From Bog-159 sp049511415 (GTDB lineage: Bacteria; Acidobacteriota; Terriglobia; Bryobacterales; Bryobacteraceae), in NCBI GenBank assembly GCA_049511415.1, contig JBEKYC010000063.1, forward strand, positions 1-40,631: a stretch of 40,631 bases of DNA. Direction: 5' to 3'. A program made the position numbers and the translations under genes. Position 1 is the stretch's first letter; every line of letters begins with the position of its first letter. Positions 26,333 through 35,249 of the stretch are shown here, piece by piece. The notes under the pieces are model-generated. The model did not search any database, had not been told where the DNA came from, and worked only from the letters and a program-made list of their open reading frames with translations.

Positions 26333-27894
26333 TTCGTGCCTCCCGTGAGCTGCACCGATTCCAGAAATTCATAACGGTCGCGATGCTGCTCCGGAAGCGC
26401 GTGGCTCACCGCATCCAGGTGCATCACCTGGTGTGTTTTCGCGAAATCCGGCCACTCCGGCAGACCCGCGCTATTCGGATTACCGGTCTTGATGAAGTTG
26501 GCCCAGTAGGCGTTCATGGTCTGGGCCACGGTTTGATCTTCCGGCTTCCAGTCGGCCTTCTTGGATGGCAGTGTGTCGAACACGTATTCGAGTTCGGATG
26601 CGTGCGGCGCGCCCATGGTCTTCACGCCCATTTTCTGCATGTTCTCCGGAACCGGCTCGGCCCGGTCGAACTCGAAACGGTAGACCGGCTTGCCGGTGCG
26701 GGCCTGCATATCGATCCACTTCCAGGTGCCGAAGACAATGAAATTGTCGCTGGCCAGGTCCCCGGCCGATTGTATGGCCTGCTCGTCGGTGGCGGCGGGA
26801 TACACCTTGAGCGCCGCGTCCGCTTTGTCTTTGAACTGCTTCTGCAATTGCTCGGGAAATGTTTTGGTGTTGGGTTTTTCCTTCGCCATCATGACGCCCA
26901 TGCGGACTTCGTCGGCGTTCCAGCCGGCCAGCAGCGGCACCTGGCTCTGCTTGCCTTCCGCGAAGATGGATTGCACGCTGGCGGGCAGAAAATAACCATC
27001 CACGCTGGGCCAGAAGCCAAAGCCACGGTCCATTTTCGTGGCCGCCGCCAGCAGGTCCTCGGCGGATTTGGCGCGCAACTCGGCGAGCGTGGCGGCGCCA
27101 GCCGACTTTGCAAAAGCTTCGCCATGCTTCTCGGTTTCCGCCAGCGTGGGCATGCCGCGGCCGCCCACCGATCCGAAAAATGCGCCGCTTTCGCCCACGG
27201 CCTGCTGGAACAAGCCGCGGGATAGCGGCGAAGCCATCAGCGCGCTGACGGACAGCGATCCGGCCGATTCGCCGCCGATGGTGATTCTGTGGGGATCGCC
27301 GCCAAAGGCCGCGATATTGCGCCGCACCCATTCGAGCGCGGCCACCTGATCGAGCAATCCATAGTTGCCCGAGGCGTGATGCGCGGATTCCTGGGTCAGT
27401 TCGGGATGCGCCAGGAAGCCGAATACGCCCAGGCGGTAATTCGCGTTCACGGCCACGATGCCCCGCTTGGCGAAGCTTTCCGCGTCGTAACGCGGCTCGT
27501 CTTCCGCGCCCGCCGCGAAACCGCCGCCGTAGAACCAGAGATACACCGGCCGCAGCTGGTTTGCCGGCTGGGCCGGCGCCCAAACCGTGAGGTTCAGGCA
27601 GTCTTCGCTCATTACCTTATCCCGCGGATAGATGTCGCCGAAGACATTGCCCTGCATGCAATGCGGGCCGAACTCCTGCGCGTTCCGCACGCCGCTCCAC
27701 GGCTTTACGGGCTGCGGCGGCCGCCAGCGCAATTCGCCGGCTGCCGGCGCCGCGAACGGCACGCCGCGGAAGATCCGGACGGTGCCGGCGGCGTTCATAG
27801 ATCCTTCCAGTGCGCCGCTATCGATCTTCGCCTGCTCGGCCGCCAGTGCGGCGGTCGCCAGCACGGCTGTCATCACTGCCCACTTATGAATCAT
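26329..27894 (-). CDS. Secreted type B carboxylesterase
   Basis: 521 residues, alpha/beta-hydrolase of the carboxylesterase/lipase type B family. Signal peptide KWAVMTAVLATAALAA. Motifs: FRGVPFAAP, SEDCLNLTVWAP, YGGGFAAG (oxyanion hole), GESAGS (nucleophile Ser), Glu in WNADEV and His in MGAPHASE. All catalytic residues are present. The ATG at 27894 is chosen because GGAG stands five to six bases upstream on the minus strand; an ATG at 27909 lacks such a site. It is first of a two-gene unit with the tannase-like gene and divergent from the CoA-transferase operon, about 100 bases away. Confidence 0.9.
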   Translation of the reverse strand: MIHKWAVMTAVLATAALAAEQAKIDSGALEGSMNAAGTVRIFRGVPFAAPAAGELRWRPPQPVKPWSGVRNAQEFGPHCMQGNVFGDIYPRDKVMSEDCLNLTVWAPAQPANQLRPVYLWFYGGGFAAGAEDEPRYDAESFAKRGIVAVNANYRLGVFGFLAHPELTQESAHHASGNYGLLDQVAALEWVRRNIAAFGGDPHRITIGGESAGSLSVSALMASPLSRGLFQQAVGESGAFFGSVGGRGMPTLAETEKHGEAFAKSAGAATLAELRAKSAEDLLAAATKMDRGFGFWPSVDGYFLPASVQSIFAEGKQSQVPLLAGWNADEVRMGVMMAKEKPNTKTFPEQLQKQFKDKADAALKVYPAATDEQAIQSAGDLASDNFIVFGTWKWIDMQARTGKPVYRFEFDRAEPVPENMQKMGVKTMGAPHASELEYVFDTLPSKKADWKPEDQTVAQTMNAYWANFIKTGNPNSAGLPEWPDFAKTHQVMHLDAVSHALPEQHRDRYEFLESVQLTGGTK

Positions 27895-27993
27895 TTTTTC
27901 TCCATGCACAAATTGATCCTACCGCCATGCTCGTGATCCCCGCCACCGCCGGAGCATGTTATCGGCTACGCTATGTAGACCGATACCGGCGCC

Positions 27994-28842
27994 ATGGCTT
28001 CGTTTTGCAATCTGCGCGACGCAATCTCCGAATGGGTACACGACGGCGATACCGTAGCGATGGAAGGCTTCACGCATCTGATTCCGTTCGCCGCGGGGCA
28101 CGAAATCATCCGCCAGGGACGGCGCGACCTGACCTTGATGCGCATGACCCCGGATCTGCTCTTCGACCAGATGATCGGCAGCGGATGCGCGCGTAAGCTG
28201 GTGTTTTCCTGGGGCGGCAATCCGGGTGTCGGATCGCTGCACCGCCTGCGGGATGCGGTGGAGCGCGGCTGGCCGCATGCTCTCGAAATCGAGGAGCACA
28301 CCCACTCCGGCATGGCCCACGCTTATGCGGCCGGCGCCGCGGGCATGCCCAGCGCCTTCTTCAAAGGCTGCCCAGGCACCGATCTGCCGTCCGTGAATCC
28401 CAACATCCGTTTCGTGGAATGCCCGTTCACCGGCGAGACTCTGACCTGCGTGCCCGCGCATCGGCCGGACGTGGCCATCATACACGCGCAGCAGGCGGAC
28501 CGGCGCGGCAACGTGCTGCTGGAGGGCATTGTGGGCGTGCAGAAGGAGGTCGTGCTGGCAGCGCGGCGTGCGCTGGTGACGGTGGAGGAGATGGTGGACG
28601 AACTGGCGCGCGGGAGTCCGAATGCGGTGGTGCTCCCCTCGTGGACAATCGCCGCCATCATAGTGGCTCCGGGTGGCGCGCATCCCTCCTACGCGCATGG
28701 CTATTATGCGCGCGATAATGCGTACTACGCCGCTTGGGATGAGATCTCGCGGGACCGCGGCCGGTTCACGGCCTGGATGCGGCAGCACGTGCTCGAACAA
28801 GGTCCGGAGGTGTTCGCCCAACGGGTGGGTGCCCGCCGATGA
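27994..28842 (+). CDS. pcaI: CoA-transferase subunit A (3-oxoadipate/glutaconate type)
   Basis: 282-residue alpha subunit of a class I CoA-transferase. In the beta-ketoadipate pathway this enzyme moves CoA from succinyl-CoA to 3-oxoadipate. Family motifs: DGDTVAMEGFTHLIPFAAGHE at the nucleotide-loop start and GNPGVGSLHRLRDA. The length is closer to glutaconate-type and actinobacterial 3-oxoadipate transferases than to the short Pseudomonas PcaI. The stop overlaps the start of the B subunit by four bases. The pcaI assignment rests mainly on the adjoining enol-lactonase-like gene. No good ribosome-binding site is seen before the ATG, which sits in GCCATGG. Confidence 0.8.
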   Translation: MASFCNLRDAISEWVHDGDTVAMEGFTHLIPFAAGHEIIRQGRRDLTLMRMTPDLLFDQMIGSGCARKLVFSWGGNPGVGSLHRLRDAVERGWPHALEIEEHTHSGMAHAYAAGAAGMPSAFFKGCPGTDLPSVNPNIRFVECPFTGETLTCVPAHRPDVAIIHAQQADRRGNVLLEGIVGVQKEVVLAARRALVTVEEMVDELARGSPNAVVLPSWTIAAIIVAPGGAHPSYAHGYYARDNAYYAAWDEISRDRGRFTAWMRQHVLEQGPEVFAQRVGARR

Positions 28843-29621
28843 ACTACAGCGCCACGGAAATGATGACCATCGCGGCCGCGCGGGCCCTGTGCAATGAAGA
28901 CGTCTGCTTCGTCGGCATCGGTTTGCCGTCGGCCGCCTGCAATCTGGCGCGGCTGACGCATGCGCCCGGCGTCAAGCTGGTATACGAATCGGGCACTATC
29001 GAGACGCGGCCTTCGGTCTTGCCGCTTTCCATCGGCGATGGCGAGCTCTGTGAAACGGCGCTCACCACCGTCCCGGTGCCGGAGATGTTTCAATACTGGC
29101 TGCAGGGCGGGCGGATTACGGTGGGCTTTCTGGGCGGTGCGCAGGTGGATCGCTACGGCAATCTGAACAGCACCGTGATCGGCGATTACCGCCGTCCGCA
29201 AGTGCGGCTTCCGGGAGCGGGCGGCGCGCCGGAAATTGCGGCGTCCTGCGGGCGCGTGTTCATCGTCATGCGGCAGCACGCGCGGGCATTCGTCGAAAAG
29301 CTGGACTTTCTCACCACGCTGGGACACGGTCCCAGCGGGCGTGAGCGGCGCCAGTTCGGAATATCCACCGCCGGGCCGACGCTATTGGTCAGCGATCTTT
29401 GCAGCATGCAGCCGGATGCGGAGACCCACGAATTCGTAGTGACTGCCTTGCACCCCGGCGTGACGCGCGAGCAGGCGCGCCGGAACACCGCATGGGATCT
29501 GCGTTTCGCAGCCGAGGTCTTGGAAACGCCGCCACCCACCGCAGTCGAACTGGAGACCCTGCGGGATTTGCAGGCGCGCACGGAGGATTCAGCCAGAAAT
29601 GCCCTTCCTTCCAATCGGTGA
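28839..29621 (+). CDS. pcaJ: CoA-transferase subunit B (3-oxoadipate/glutaconate type)
   Basis: 260-residue beta subunit that carries the catalytic Glu forming the glutamyl-CoA thioester, here in VYESGTIE. Other family features are VGIGLPSAACNLA near the start and FLGGAQVDRYGNLN. It pairs with the gene just upstream (overlap ATGA 28839-28842) and overlaps the following hydrolase by 23 bases, so the three are one operon. Specificity for 3-oxoadipate is inferred from context; glutaconate or a related dicarboxylate is possible. Confidence 0.8.
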   Translation: MNYSATEMMTIAAARALCNEDVCFVGIGLPSAACNLARLTHAPGVKLVYESGTIETRPSVLPLSIGDGELCETALTTVPVPEMFQYWLQGGRITVGFLGGAQVDRYGNLNSTVIGDYRRPQVRLPGAGGAPEIAASCGRVFIVMRQHARAFVEKLDFLTTLGHGPSGRERRQFGISTAGPTLLVSDLCSMQPDAETHEFVVTALHPGVTREQARRNTAWDLRFAAEVLETPPPTAVELETLRDLQARTEDSARNALPSNR

Positions 29622-30378
29622 CTTACGCCACTATTACCGGCTCGACGGCGCGGACTCCCGTCCGGTGCTGATGTTCGCGCACTCGCTGGGGTGCGATCAC
29701 GGGCAGTGGGACGCGCAGGTTGCCGCCTTGCAGCCGCATTTTCGGGTGCTGCGCTACGACATCCGCGGCCACGGCGCAACGGATGCTCCCGCCTGCGAAT
29801 ACACGATCGAATCACTGGCCCGTGATGCGCGCGCGATTGTGGACGCGCTCGGCATCGCGCAGTTCGCTTTCTGCGGGCTGTCGCTGGGCGGCATGATCGG
29901 TCAATGGCTGGCTGCCAACGCGCCGGATCGGGTTACGCAAGTGGTTTTGGCCAACACTTCGGCGCGATTTCCCGATCCCAGCGGGATGGAGAACCGCCGG
30001 CGCACGGTGCTGGAGGATGGGATGTCCGCCATCGCCAGCGCGGTGCTGGGGCGCTTCTTCACACCCGAGAGACTGGCCGCCGATCCACCTGAGGTAGCGA
30101 ATATTCGCCGCATCGTGCTGGCCACCGATCCGGCGGGCTACGCGGGATGCTGCGCGGCGGTGCGCGACATGGATCAAACCGCGATGCTGGCATCCATCGA
30201 CGTGCCCGCGCTGATTATCGTGGGCGAGCGCGACGTGTCCACGCCGTGGCAAGGCCATGGCGAAGTGCTGGCGCGCGGCATACCGCACGCGACCGTGGAA
30301 TATCTGCCCACGGCGCATCTTTCGAACATCGAGGAACCCGCTTCCTTCACGGCCGCGCTGCTGCGCTTCCTCTCTTAG
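29599..30378 (+). CDS. pcaD: 3-oxoadipate enol-lactonase-like alpha/beta hydrolase
   Basis: 259 residues. Hydrolyses 3-oxoadipate enol-lactone to 3-oxoadipate, the step just before the CoA-transferase. Alpha/beta-hydrolase features: HSLGCDHGQWD (oxyanion region), GLSLGGMIGQWLA with nucleophile Ser, Asp in VGERDVSTP and His in PTAHLSN. RYDIRGHGATDAP is typical of PcaD. The start overlaps the end of the B-subunit gene. The stop shares bases with the stop of the convergent membrane-protein gene. A related esterase cannot be excluded, but the gene order transferase A-B-lactonase supports PcaD. Confidence 0.82.
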   Translation: MPFLPIGDLRHYYRLDGADSRPVLMFAHSLGCDHGQWDAQVAALQPHFRVLRYDIRGHGATDAPACEYTIESLARDARAIVDALGIAQFAFCGLSLGGMIGQWLAANAPDRVTQVVLANTSARFPDPSGMENRRRTVLEDGMSAIASAVLGRFFTPERLAADPPEVANIRRIVLATDPAGYAGCCAAVRDMDQTAMLASIDVPALIIVGERDVSTPWQGHGEVLARGIPHATVEYLPTAHLSNIEEPASFTAALLRFLS

Positions 30379-30953
30379 CTAGGCGGTCCGGCCTTCGGCT
30401 TGTGTATCACGGTGCGGACGATCGCGCGCAGGAATGGTCCGCCCAGCGCGGCGATCATTAGCGCGGTAGCGAACAGAGCCAACGCTTCGAAGCTGGCGCG
30501 GCCTTCCCGCTCCCAATAGACATCCCGCAGATTGAGCCAGAGCGCAAACTCGTCCAGCGTCAGCGCCGCACCCACCCCGTATATCATGCACATGGTGCGG
30601 CCCGCCCAAGTGCGGGAGCCGCTCGCGCCCGTGCCTGCCTCCAGCAGCCATCCATACCCGGCCACCAGCAACAAGAGGATGCCCCATACCAGGTGATGGA
30701 TGTGCCGTCCGTGCATCTCGATGTCGTGGAACGGGCCGACCTGGTTATGGATGAGAAACGTCAGCGTCCGGACCACCGCCAGCGTCACGAAAAAACCCAG
30801 CGAGGCCCAGAAGAGCCGCTCGCGGGGCGTTTCAGGAAATTTGTCGCGATAGATCGCCGCGACCTTCTTCGCACCGAACAGCCGGCTGAGGCCAAACAGA
30901 ACCAGAGCGATGAGCAGCGGAGCAAGCCACAAGCTGTAATGAAGTTTAGGCAC
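30375..30953 (-). CDS. Small integral membrane protein, unknown function
   Basis: 192 residues with four or five hydrophobic segments (LWLAPLLIALVLFGL, LGFFVTLAVVRTLTFLI, LVWGILLLLVAGYGWLL, MIYGVGAALTLDEFALWL, LALFATALMIAALGGPFL). A histidine cluster, HGRHIHHLVWG, precedes the third helix and a DEF follows in the fourth, which could be a metal or haem site but matches no family I can name. Start is GTG 30953 without a visible ribosome-binding site. It is separated by 47 bases from the aldo/keto reductase upstream on the same strand. Confidence 0.65.
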   Translation of the reverse strand: MPKLHYSLWLAPLLIALVLFGLSRLFGAKKVAAIYRDKFPETPRERLFWASLGFFVTLAVVRTLTFLIHNQVGPFHDIEMHGRHIHHLVWGILLLLVAGYGWLLEAGTGASGSRTWAGRTMCMIYGVGAALTLDEFALWLNLRDVYWEREGRASFEALALFATALMIAALGGPFLRAIVRTVIHKPKAGPPS

Positions 30954-31000
30954 GATACGGACTCAAACTATCATGCCTTTGTCAAGGCACGTGCTTACGG

Positions 31001-31891
31001 TCAGGCGTTCATCACCCGGTTCATGCGCTCGATGGCTTCGTCGATCTCCGCCGTGTTCTTGAAGCCGATGGTGACCGAGTCCACGCAACCTAAGTTCATG
31101 GCGAACTTCATGGCCGCATCGCGGTCTTCGGCTTTCGTGAAACGGCCTTCGCCGATGAGCTTCATGCTGATGACGCCCATGCCTTGCGCGTGTACTTTCC
31201 TGGTGTGCGCCACCACCTCGTCGACGTTGCCGAGCTGGTTGACGTCGCGCATCTCCGGCGTATCCATCCTGGTGCCATTGTGGTTCATGCGGATCATGGC
31301 GATCTCCAGCCATTTGTTGCCCGGAATCGTGCGCAGCGCCGGCAGTCCATGGATAGATGCGCCGTGCGACAGGATCGCCTTCTTCTGTTGTGCCAGCGAG
31401 AACCCGTCCATCAGGCTCTCGTAGTCGCCGGCCCATGTCGGCGGACGCAGGCAGTGCAGCAGCAGAATGTCGATGTATTCCGTGTTCATCTGCTTGCGGA
31501 ACTGATCGATCTTGGGAGCCGGATCGCCCGTGGCCGGCGTGCTGTATTTGGTCATCAGCCGATAGCTCTCGCGCGGCAGTCCCTGCAGGGCGATTCCCAG
31601 CATCTCCGGCATGCCATGATAGCTCTCGGCGGTCTCAAAGAAGCGGATGCCGTGGTCGTAGGCGTAGCGCACCAGCCGCGTGAATTCGGCCTGTCCCAGG
31701 TCCCGCTGCAAGCGTCCGCTGGAGGTGCCGGTGCCGAAAGCCAGGCGCGTCACCTTGACGTTCGATTTACCCAGCTTTACCCAGTCGCCGGCCAGGCGTT
31801 TGTGCTTCGCCAATGCCAGGCTGCCCGTGCCGGCCAGCACGGAGGCGGTCACCCCCGCTTTTAGAAAATCGCGCCTGCTAAAACTGGACAT
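31001..31891 (-). CDS. Tat-exported aldo/keto reductase-like protein
   Basis: 296 residues. The N-terminus SRRDFLKAGVTASVLAGTGS is a twin-arginine signal. The rest is the aldo/keto reductase TIM barrel, an NADPH-dependent carbonyl reductase fold: FFETAESYHG with the catalytic Tyr, LMTKYS with the Lys and DILLLHCL with the His. The position normally held by Asp (DTAxxY) is Glu here. A purine-rich GAGGAGGG precedes the ATG by about five bases on the minus strand. Exported members with a Tat signal are common in Acidobacteriota and Planctomycetes; the substrate is unknown. Confidence 0.85.
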   Translation of the reverse strand: MSSFSRRDFLKAGVTASVLAGTGSLALAKHKRLAGDWVKLGKSNVKVTRLAFGTGTSSGRLQRDLGQAEFTRLVRYAYDHGIRFFETAESYHGMPEMLGIALQGLPRESYRLMTKYSTPATGDPAPKIDQFRKQMNTEYIDILLLHCLRPPTWAGDYESLMDGFSLAQQKKAILSHGASIHGLPALRTIPGNKWLEIAMIRMNHNGTRMDTPEMRDVNQLGNVDEVVAHTRKVHAQGMGVISMKLIGEGRFTKAEDRDAAMKFAMNLGCVDSVTIGFKNTAEIDEAIERMNRVMNA

Positions 31892-31931
31892 GTGTCCCTC
31901 CTCTTTGCCACTCTACCACTCCCGCGCCGTT

Positions 31932-32915
31932 TCAGCGTAGGCCGTCCGTGCCGAATGCCTGCACCAAGGCAACCAGGGCAGCCTGCAGGTCGCCTCCACC
32001 CCGCAGATACGGCAGCCAGCAGCGATCCAATTGCGCGCGGCCCGGCAATCCGCGATCCCACAATGCGTCCCCATAAGGATGGTGTCCCGGAACCACCCGC
32101 GCTGTGGCGTAGCCGGCCGTGTAGAAGATCAGCGAATGAAAGAGTTCGTGCGGATAGTCGATGTTCAGGCGCTCTCCAATCTCCCGCAGCCGCGGAATCA
32201 TGGCATCGTCCCATTGATGCATGGCCTCATGGAAGACCGTCTCCAGCCCCTCGCTGCCCGCCTGGCCCTCACTGCAGCTCGCCACTACAATCAAGCGGCC
32301 CGCCGTCGAATAGGCGCCGGCCCAATTGGCGTACGCGCACATCTGCACCGTCAGGCCTTCCGCCGGCCAGTCCTGCCGGTAAGCCTTTCTGATGATCTCC
32401 GAGGTCGGCTGCCCATAGCGGTCCAAGAGGCTTTCGACTTCGTGCATGCGCGCCCGGTCCCCCTCCGCATGGCGCTCCCACCAGAACTTGCGATACACCG
32501 GAGCCGCCCCTTCGAGCGCCGTCCGCAATTCGGCCGGGATATCCACGGCCGCCAACGTGGGCGCGTCGCCCGCGGCCGCCAAAGCGTTCGTGATGTTGGT
32601 CAGGTCGCGGTCGAAAATCGCATCCATCGTCGATACGTTCTTCTGGTAATACGCCAGAGCCCGTTCCCAGGCAACGCGCTCACCGGCGCTGCCGCTTTCG
32701 ATGCGCGCGGCGTCCGTTGGGGCATTGGCCACCGCGCGCCGCCGGCTGTCCGGAGTGCCGTTCCGCTGCCGGCCCAGAACATAAAGGAAATGATGCAGGT
32801 TCATCCAAAGCGAAGCCCGAAAAGTGAACAAAGGCTTGCCGCTGGATGTCAAGGGAGGCCCGGATGCTCCCGCCAGTATCGCCGCCAAAGCCATACCCGC
32901 CATCACACGCCGCAT
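31932..32915 (-). CDS. Secreted putative zinc metallopeptidase, unknown family
   Basis: 327 residues from the ATG at 32915, which opens a signal peptide (RRVMAGMALAAILAGASG); an in-frame GTG at 32939 would add eight residues of doubtful value. Mostly helical mature part. FHEAMHQWDD contains HEAMH, a canonical HExxH zinc motif, and about 30 residues later YPHELFH carries a second HExxH. A region between has AYANWAGAYS and RLIVVASCSEG. I do not recognise a named peptidase family. It lies just upstream on the same strand as the aldo/keto reductase and divergent from rel. Confidence 0.65.
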   Translation of the reverse strand: MRRVMAGMALAAILAGASGPPLTSSGKPLFTFRASLWMNLHHFLYVLGRQRNGTPDSRRRAVANAPTDAARIESGSAGERVAWERALAYYQKNVSTMDAIFDRDLTNITNALAAAGDAPTLAAVDIPAELRTALEGAAPVYRKFWWERHAEGDRARMHEVESLLDRYGQPTSEIIRKAYRQDWPAEGLTVQMCAYANWAGAYSTAGRLIVVASCSEGQAGSEGLETVFHEAMHQWDDAMIPRLREIGERLNIDYPHELFHSLIFYTAGYATARVVPGHHPYGDALWDRGLPGRAQLDRCWLPYLRGGGDLQAALVALVQAFGTDGLR

Positions 32916-32994
32916 ACCCCAATCATCCCAGAAGACCACCTCTTGGGCTTTTCCGGGTTGATCCTTGTTCTTCTGGGGACAATATCACTTCGGC

Positions 32995-33000
32995 TACAAT
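32995..33000 (+). promoter_or_regulatory. Candidate -10 box immediately before rel
   Basis: TACAAT ends eight bases before the GTG start at 33008, with no Shine-Dalgarno between, so the transcript may be leaderless. A short frame starting at ATG 33004 ends after four codons. The -35 region has no clear match. Confidence 0.35.
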
Positions 33001-33007
33001 CAAATGA

Positions 33008-35248
33008 GTGTCCCCTGAAGTGTCCGGCTTTCCCGAAACTCCACCGCTAACTCCGCCACCTGACCGCATCGAGCAGTTGTTTCACGAGTTGGAAGCCAAG
33101 ATCCGCGAATATCGCCCGCGTGAGGATTTGTCGCAATTGGAAAAGGCCTTCCGCCTGGCGGTCGAACTTCATAAAGGCCAGTTGCGCCAATCCGGCGAGC
33201 CGTACATGGTGCATCCGCTCATGGTCGCCCACATCCTGGCGGACATGCGCATGGACCTGACCACCATCGAAACGGGCCTGCTGCACGATCTGGTGGAAGA
33301 CACCCGCATGACCACCGACGATATCCGCAAGGGATTCGGCGATGAAGTGGCCCGGTGCGTCGATGGCGTCACCAAGCTGAGCAAACTGGACGTCTTCAAC
33401 GCCGAGGAGCGCCAGGCCGAGAGTTTCCGCAAGATGCTGCTCGCCATGGTGGACGACATTCGCGTGATTATCGTGAAGCTGGCCGACCGGCTCCATAATA
33501 TGCGCACTCTCGGCTACCTTAGCGCGGAACGGCGCACACACGTAGCCACCGAGACTATCGAAATCTACGCGCCTATCGCGCACCGCCTGGGCATGGGTAA
33601 AGTGCGCGGCGAATTGGAGGATCTGGCGTTTCGCCACCTGGATCCGCAAGCCTTCGAAGAGATCGCGCAAACCATCGAATCCAAGCGCCACGCCAACGAG
33701 GAGTTTCTGAACGAGGTCCGCCAGACGGTGGAGAGCGAACTGCGCCGCGAAGGCATTCCGGCGCGCGTGGAAGGCCGGCTGAAGCGGCCCTACTCCGTGT
33801 ATCAGAAAATCAAGCGGCAAAAGATCGGCATCGAGCAGGTCTACGATTTGATGGCGCTGCGCATCATCACCGATTCGGTGAAAAACTGCTACGCGGCGCT
33901 GGGTGTGATCCACAACGAGTGGCGGCCCATTCCCGGCCGTATCAAGGATTTCATCGCCATCCCGCGGCCCAATCTATACCAGTCACTGCACACCTCCGTG
34001 GTGGGACCGCACGGCCTGCACTTCGAAGTGCAGATCCGCACCGAAGAGATGCACCGCATCGCCGAGGAAGGCATCGCGGCGCATTGGAAATATAAGGAAG
34101 GCAAGAAGGGACCGGCGCCCGACGACCAGCGCATCGCCTGGCTGCGGCATCTGGTCGAATGGCAGCGCGATATGCAGGATCCCGGCGAGTTCATGTCCAC
34201 GCTCAAAGTGGACCTTTACCCGGAGGAAGTTTACACCTTCACGCCACGCGGCAAGGTGATCGTGCTGCCGCGGGATGCCACGCCCATCGATTTCGCCTAT
34301 GCCATCCACTCCGACGTGGGCCAGACTTGCGTCGGCGCCAAGGTAAATGGCCGCATCGTGCCCCTGCGCTACGCCTTGCGCAACGGCGACATTGTCGAGA
34401 TCATGACGCAGCCCGGCCATCTGCCCAGCAAAGACTGGCTGACGCTGGTCAAGACGGCACGCGCCCGCAACAAGATCAAGCACGTGATCAACGCCAGCGA
34501 GCGGCTGAAGGCCATCGAGATCGGCGAGAAGTATCTGGAGAAGGAAGCCCGCCGCCTGGGCGTGCAACTCAGCAAGGTAACCAAGGAAAGTCTGGTGTCG
34601 GTAGCCGGCGATTACGGCTATGGCAAGATCGAAGATCTCTACGCGGCTCTGGGCTACGGCAAGTATTCGGCGCGGCAAGTGTTGCAGAAACTGGCGCCGG
34701 GCCAGGTGCTGCCGGACGGGCCCGAGAGTCCCAAAACCGTAGCGTCGCAGCCGGAGGTGACCCCGGCTCCGGCCGGCGCCCCGCGCGGACCCGACGGTGA
34801 CGCGGTGATTCGCGTGAAAGGCGTGGACGATCTGCTGGTCTACCGTGCCAGATGCTGCAACCCGATTCGCGGCGAAGCCATCGTGGGCTACGTGACGCGC
34901 GGCAAGGGCGTGGCGGTGCATTCCAAAGTCTGCACCAACGTCCAGAACCTGATGTACGATGTGGAGCGCAAGATCGAAGTGGAATGGGCCCGTAGCGCGT
35001 CCGATTCCTTCCCGGTGAAGATCGTGGTCCACACCGACGACCGTCCCGGCATGCTGGCCCAGCTTACCTCGGTGCTCTCGGATGAAAACACCAATATCCG
35101 CAGCCTGGAAGCCAAGACCGAAACCGAGATGCACGGCGCGCTGGTGGAGATGACCGTGGATGTGCGCGATAAGAAGCAACTGGAAAAACTGGTCGCCACC
35201 ATGCGGCGCATCTCCGGCGTGCGCGACGTCGAGCGCCTCGTGAACTGA
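33008..35248 (+). CDS. rel: Bifunctional (p)ppGpp synthetase/hydrolase (RelA/SpoT family)
   Basis: 746-residue long RSH enzyme that makes and degrades the alarmone (p)ppGpp in the stringent response. Domains in order: HD hydrolase with HDLVEDT (His93, Asp94) intact; synthetase about 240-370 (RPYSVYQKI, EQVYDLMALRI, GRIKDFIAIPRPNLYQSLHT, EVQIRT); TGS about 395-460 (EEVYTFTPRGKVIVLP); a cysteine-containing domain with CCNPIRGEAIVGYVTRGKG; and C-terminal ACT from about 670. Both catalytic halves look complete, so bifunctional. Start is GTG 33008. It heads a same-strand run with DUF971 and PaiB-like genes, with one base between its stop and the next ATG. Confidence 0.95.
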   Translation: MSPEVSGFPETPPLTPPPDRIEQLFHELEAKIREYRPREDLSQLEKAFRLAVELHKGQLRQSGEPYMVHPLMVAHILADMRMDLTTIETGLLHDLVEDTRMTTDDIRKGFGDEVARCVDGVTKLSKLDVFNAEERQAESFRKMLLAMVDDIRVIIVKLADRLHNMRTLGYLSAERRTHVATETIEIYAPIAHRLGMGKVRGELEDLAFRHLDPQAFEEIAQTIESKRHANEEFLNEVRQTVESELRREGIPARVEGRLKRPYSVYQKIKRQKIGIEQVYDLMALRIITDSVKNCYAALGVIHNEWRPIPGRIKDFIAIPRPNLYQSLHTSVVGPHGLHFEVQIRTEEMHRIAEEGIAAHWKYKEGKKGPAPDDQRIAWLRHLVEWQRDMQDPGEFMSTLKVDLYPEEVYTFTPRGKVIVLPRDATPIDFAYAIHSDVGQTCVGAKVNGRIVPLRYALRNGDIVEIMTQPGHLPSKDWLTLVKTARARNKIKHVINASERLKAIEIGEKYLEKEARRLGVQLSKVTKESLVSVAGDYGYGKIEDLYAALGYGKYSARQVLQKLAPGQVLPDGPESPKTVASQPEVTPAPAGAPRGPDGDAVIRVKGVDDLLVYRARCCNPIRGEAIVGYVTRGKGVAVHSKVCTNVQNLMYDVERKIEVEWARSASDSFPVKIVVHTDDRPGMLAQLTSVLSDENTNIRSLEAKTETEMHGALVEMTVDVRDKKQLEKLVATMRRISGVRDVERLVN

Positions 35249-35249
35249 T

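Noticed and set aside
24485..26374. 629-codon open frame on the plus strand
   Set aside because: Antisense to the tannase gene, Arg/His/Ala-rich translation, no motif.
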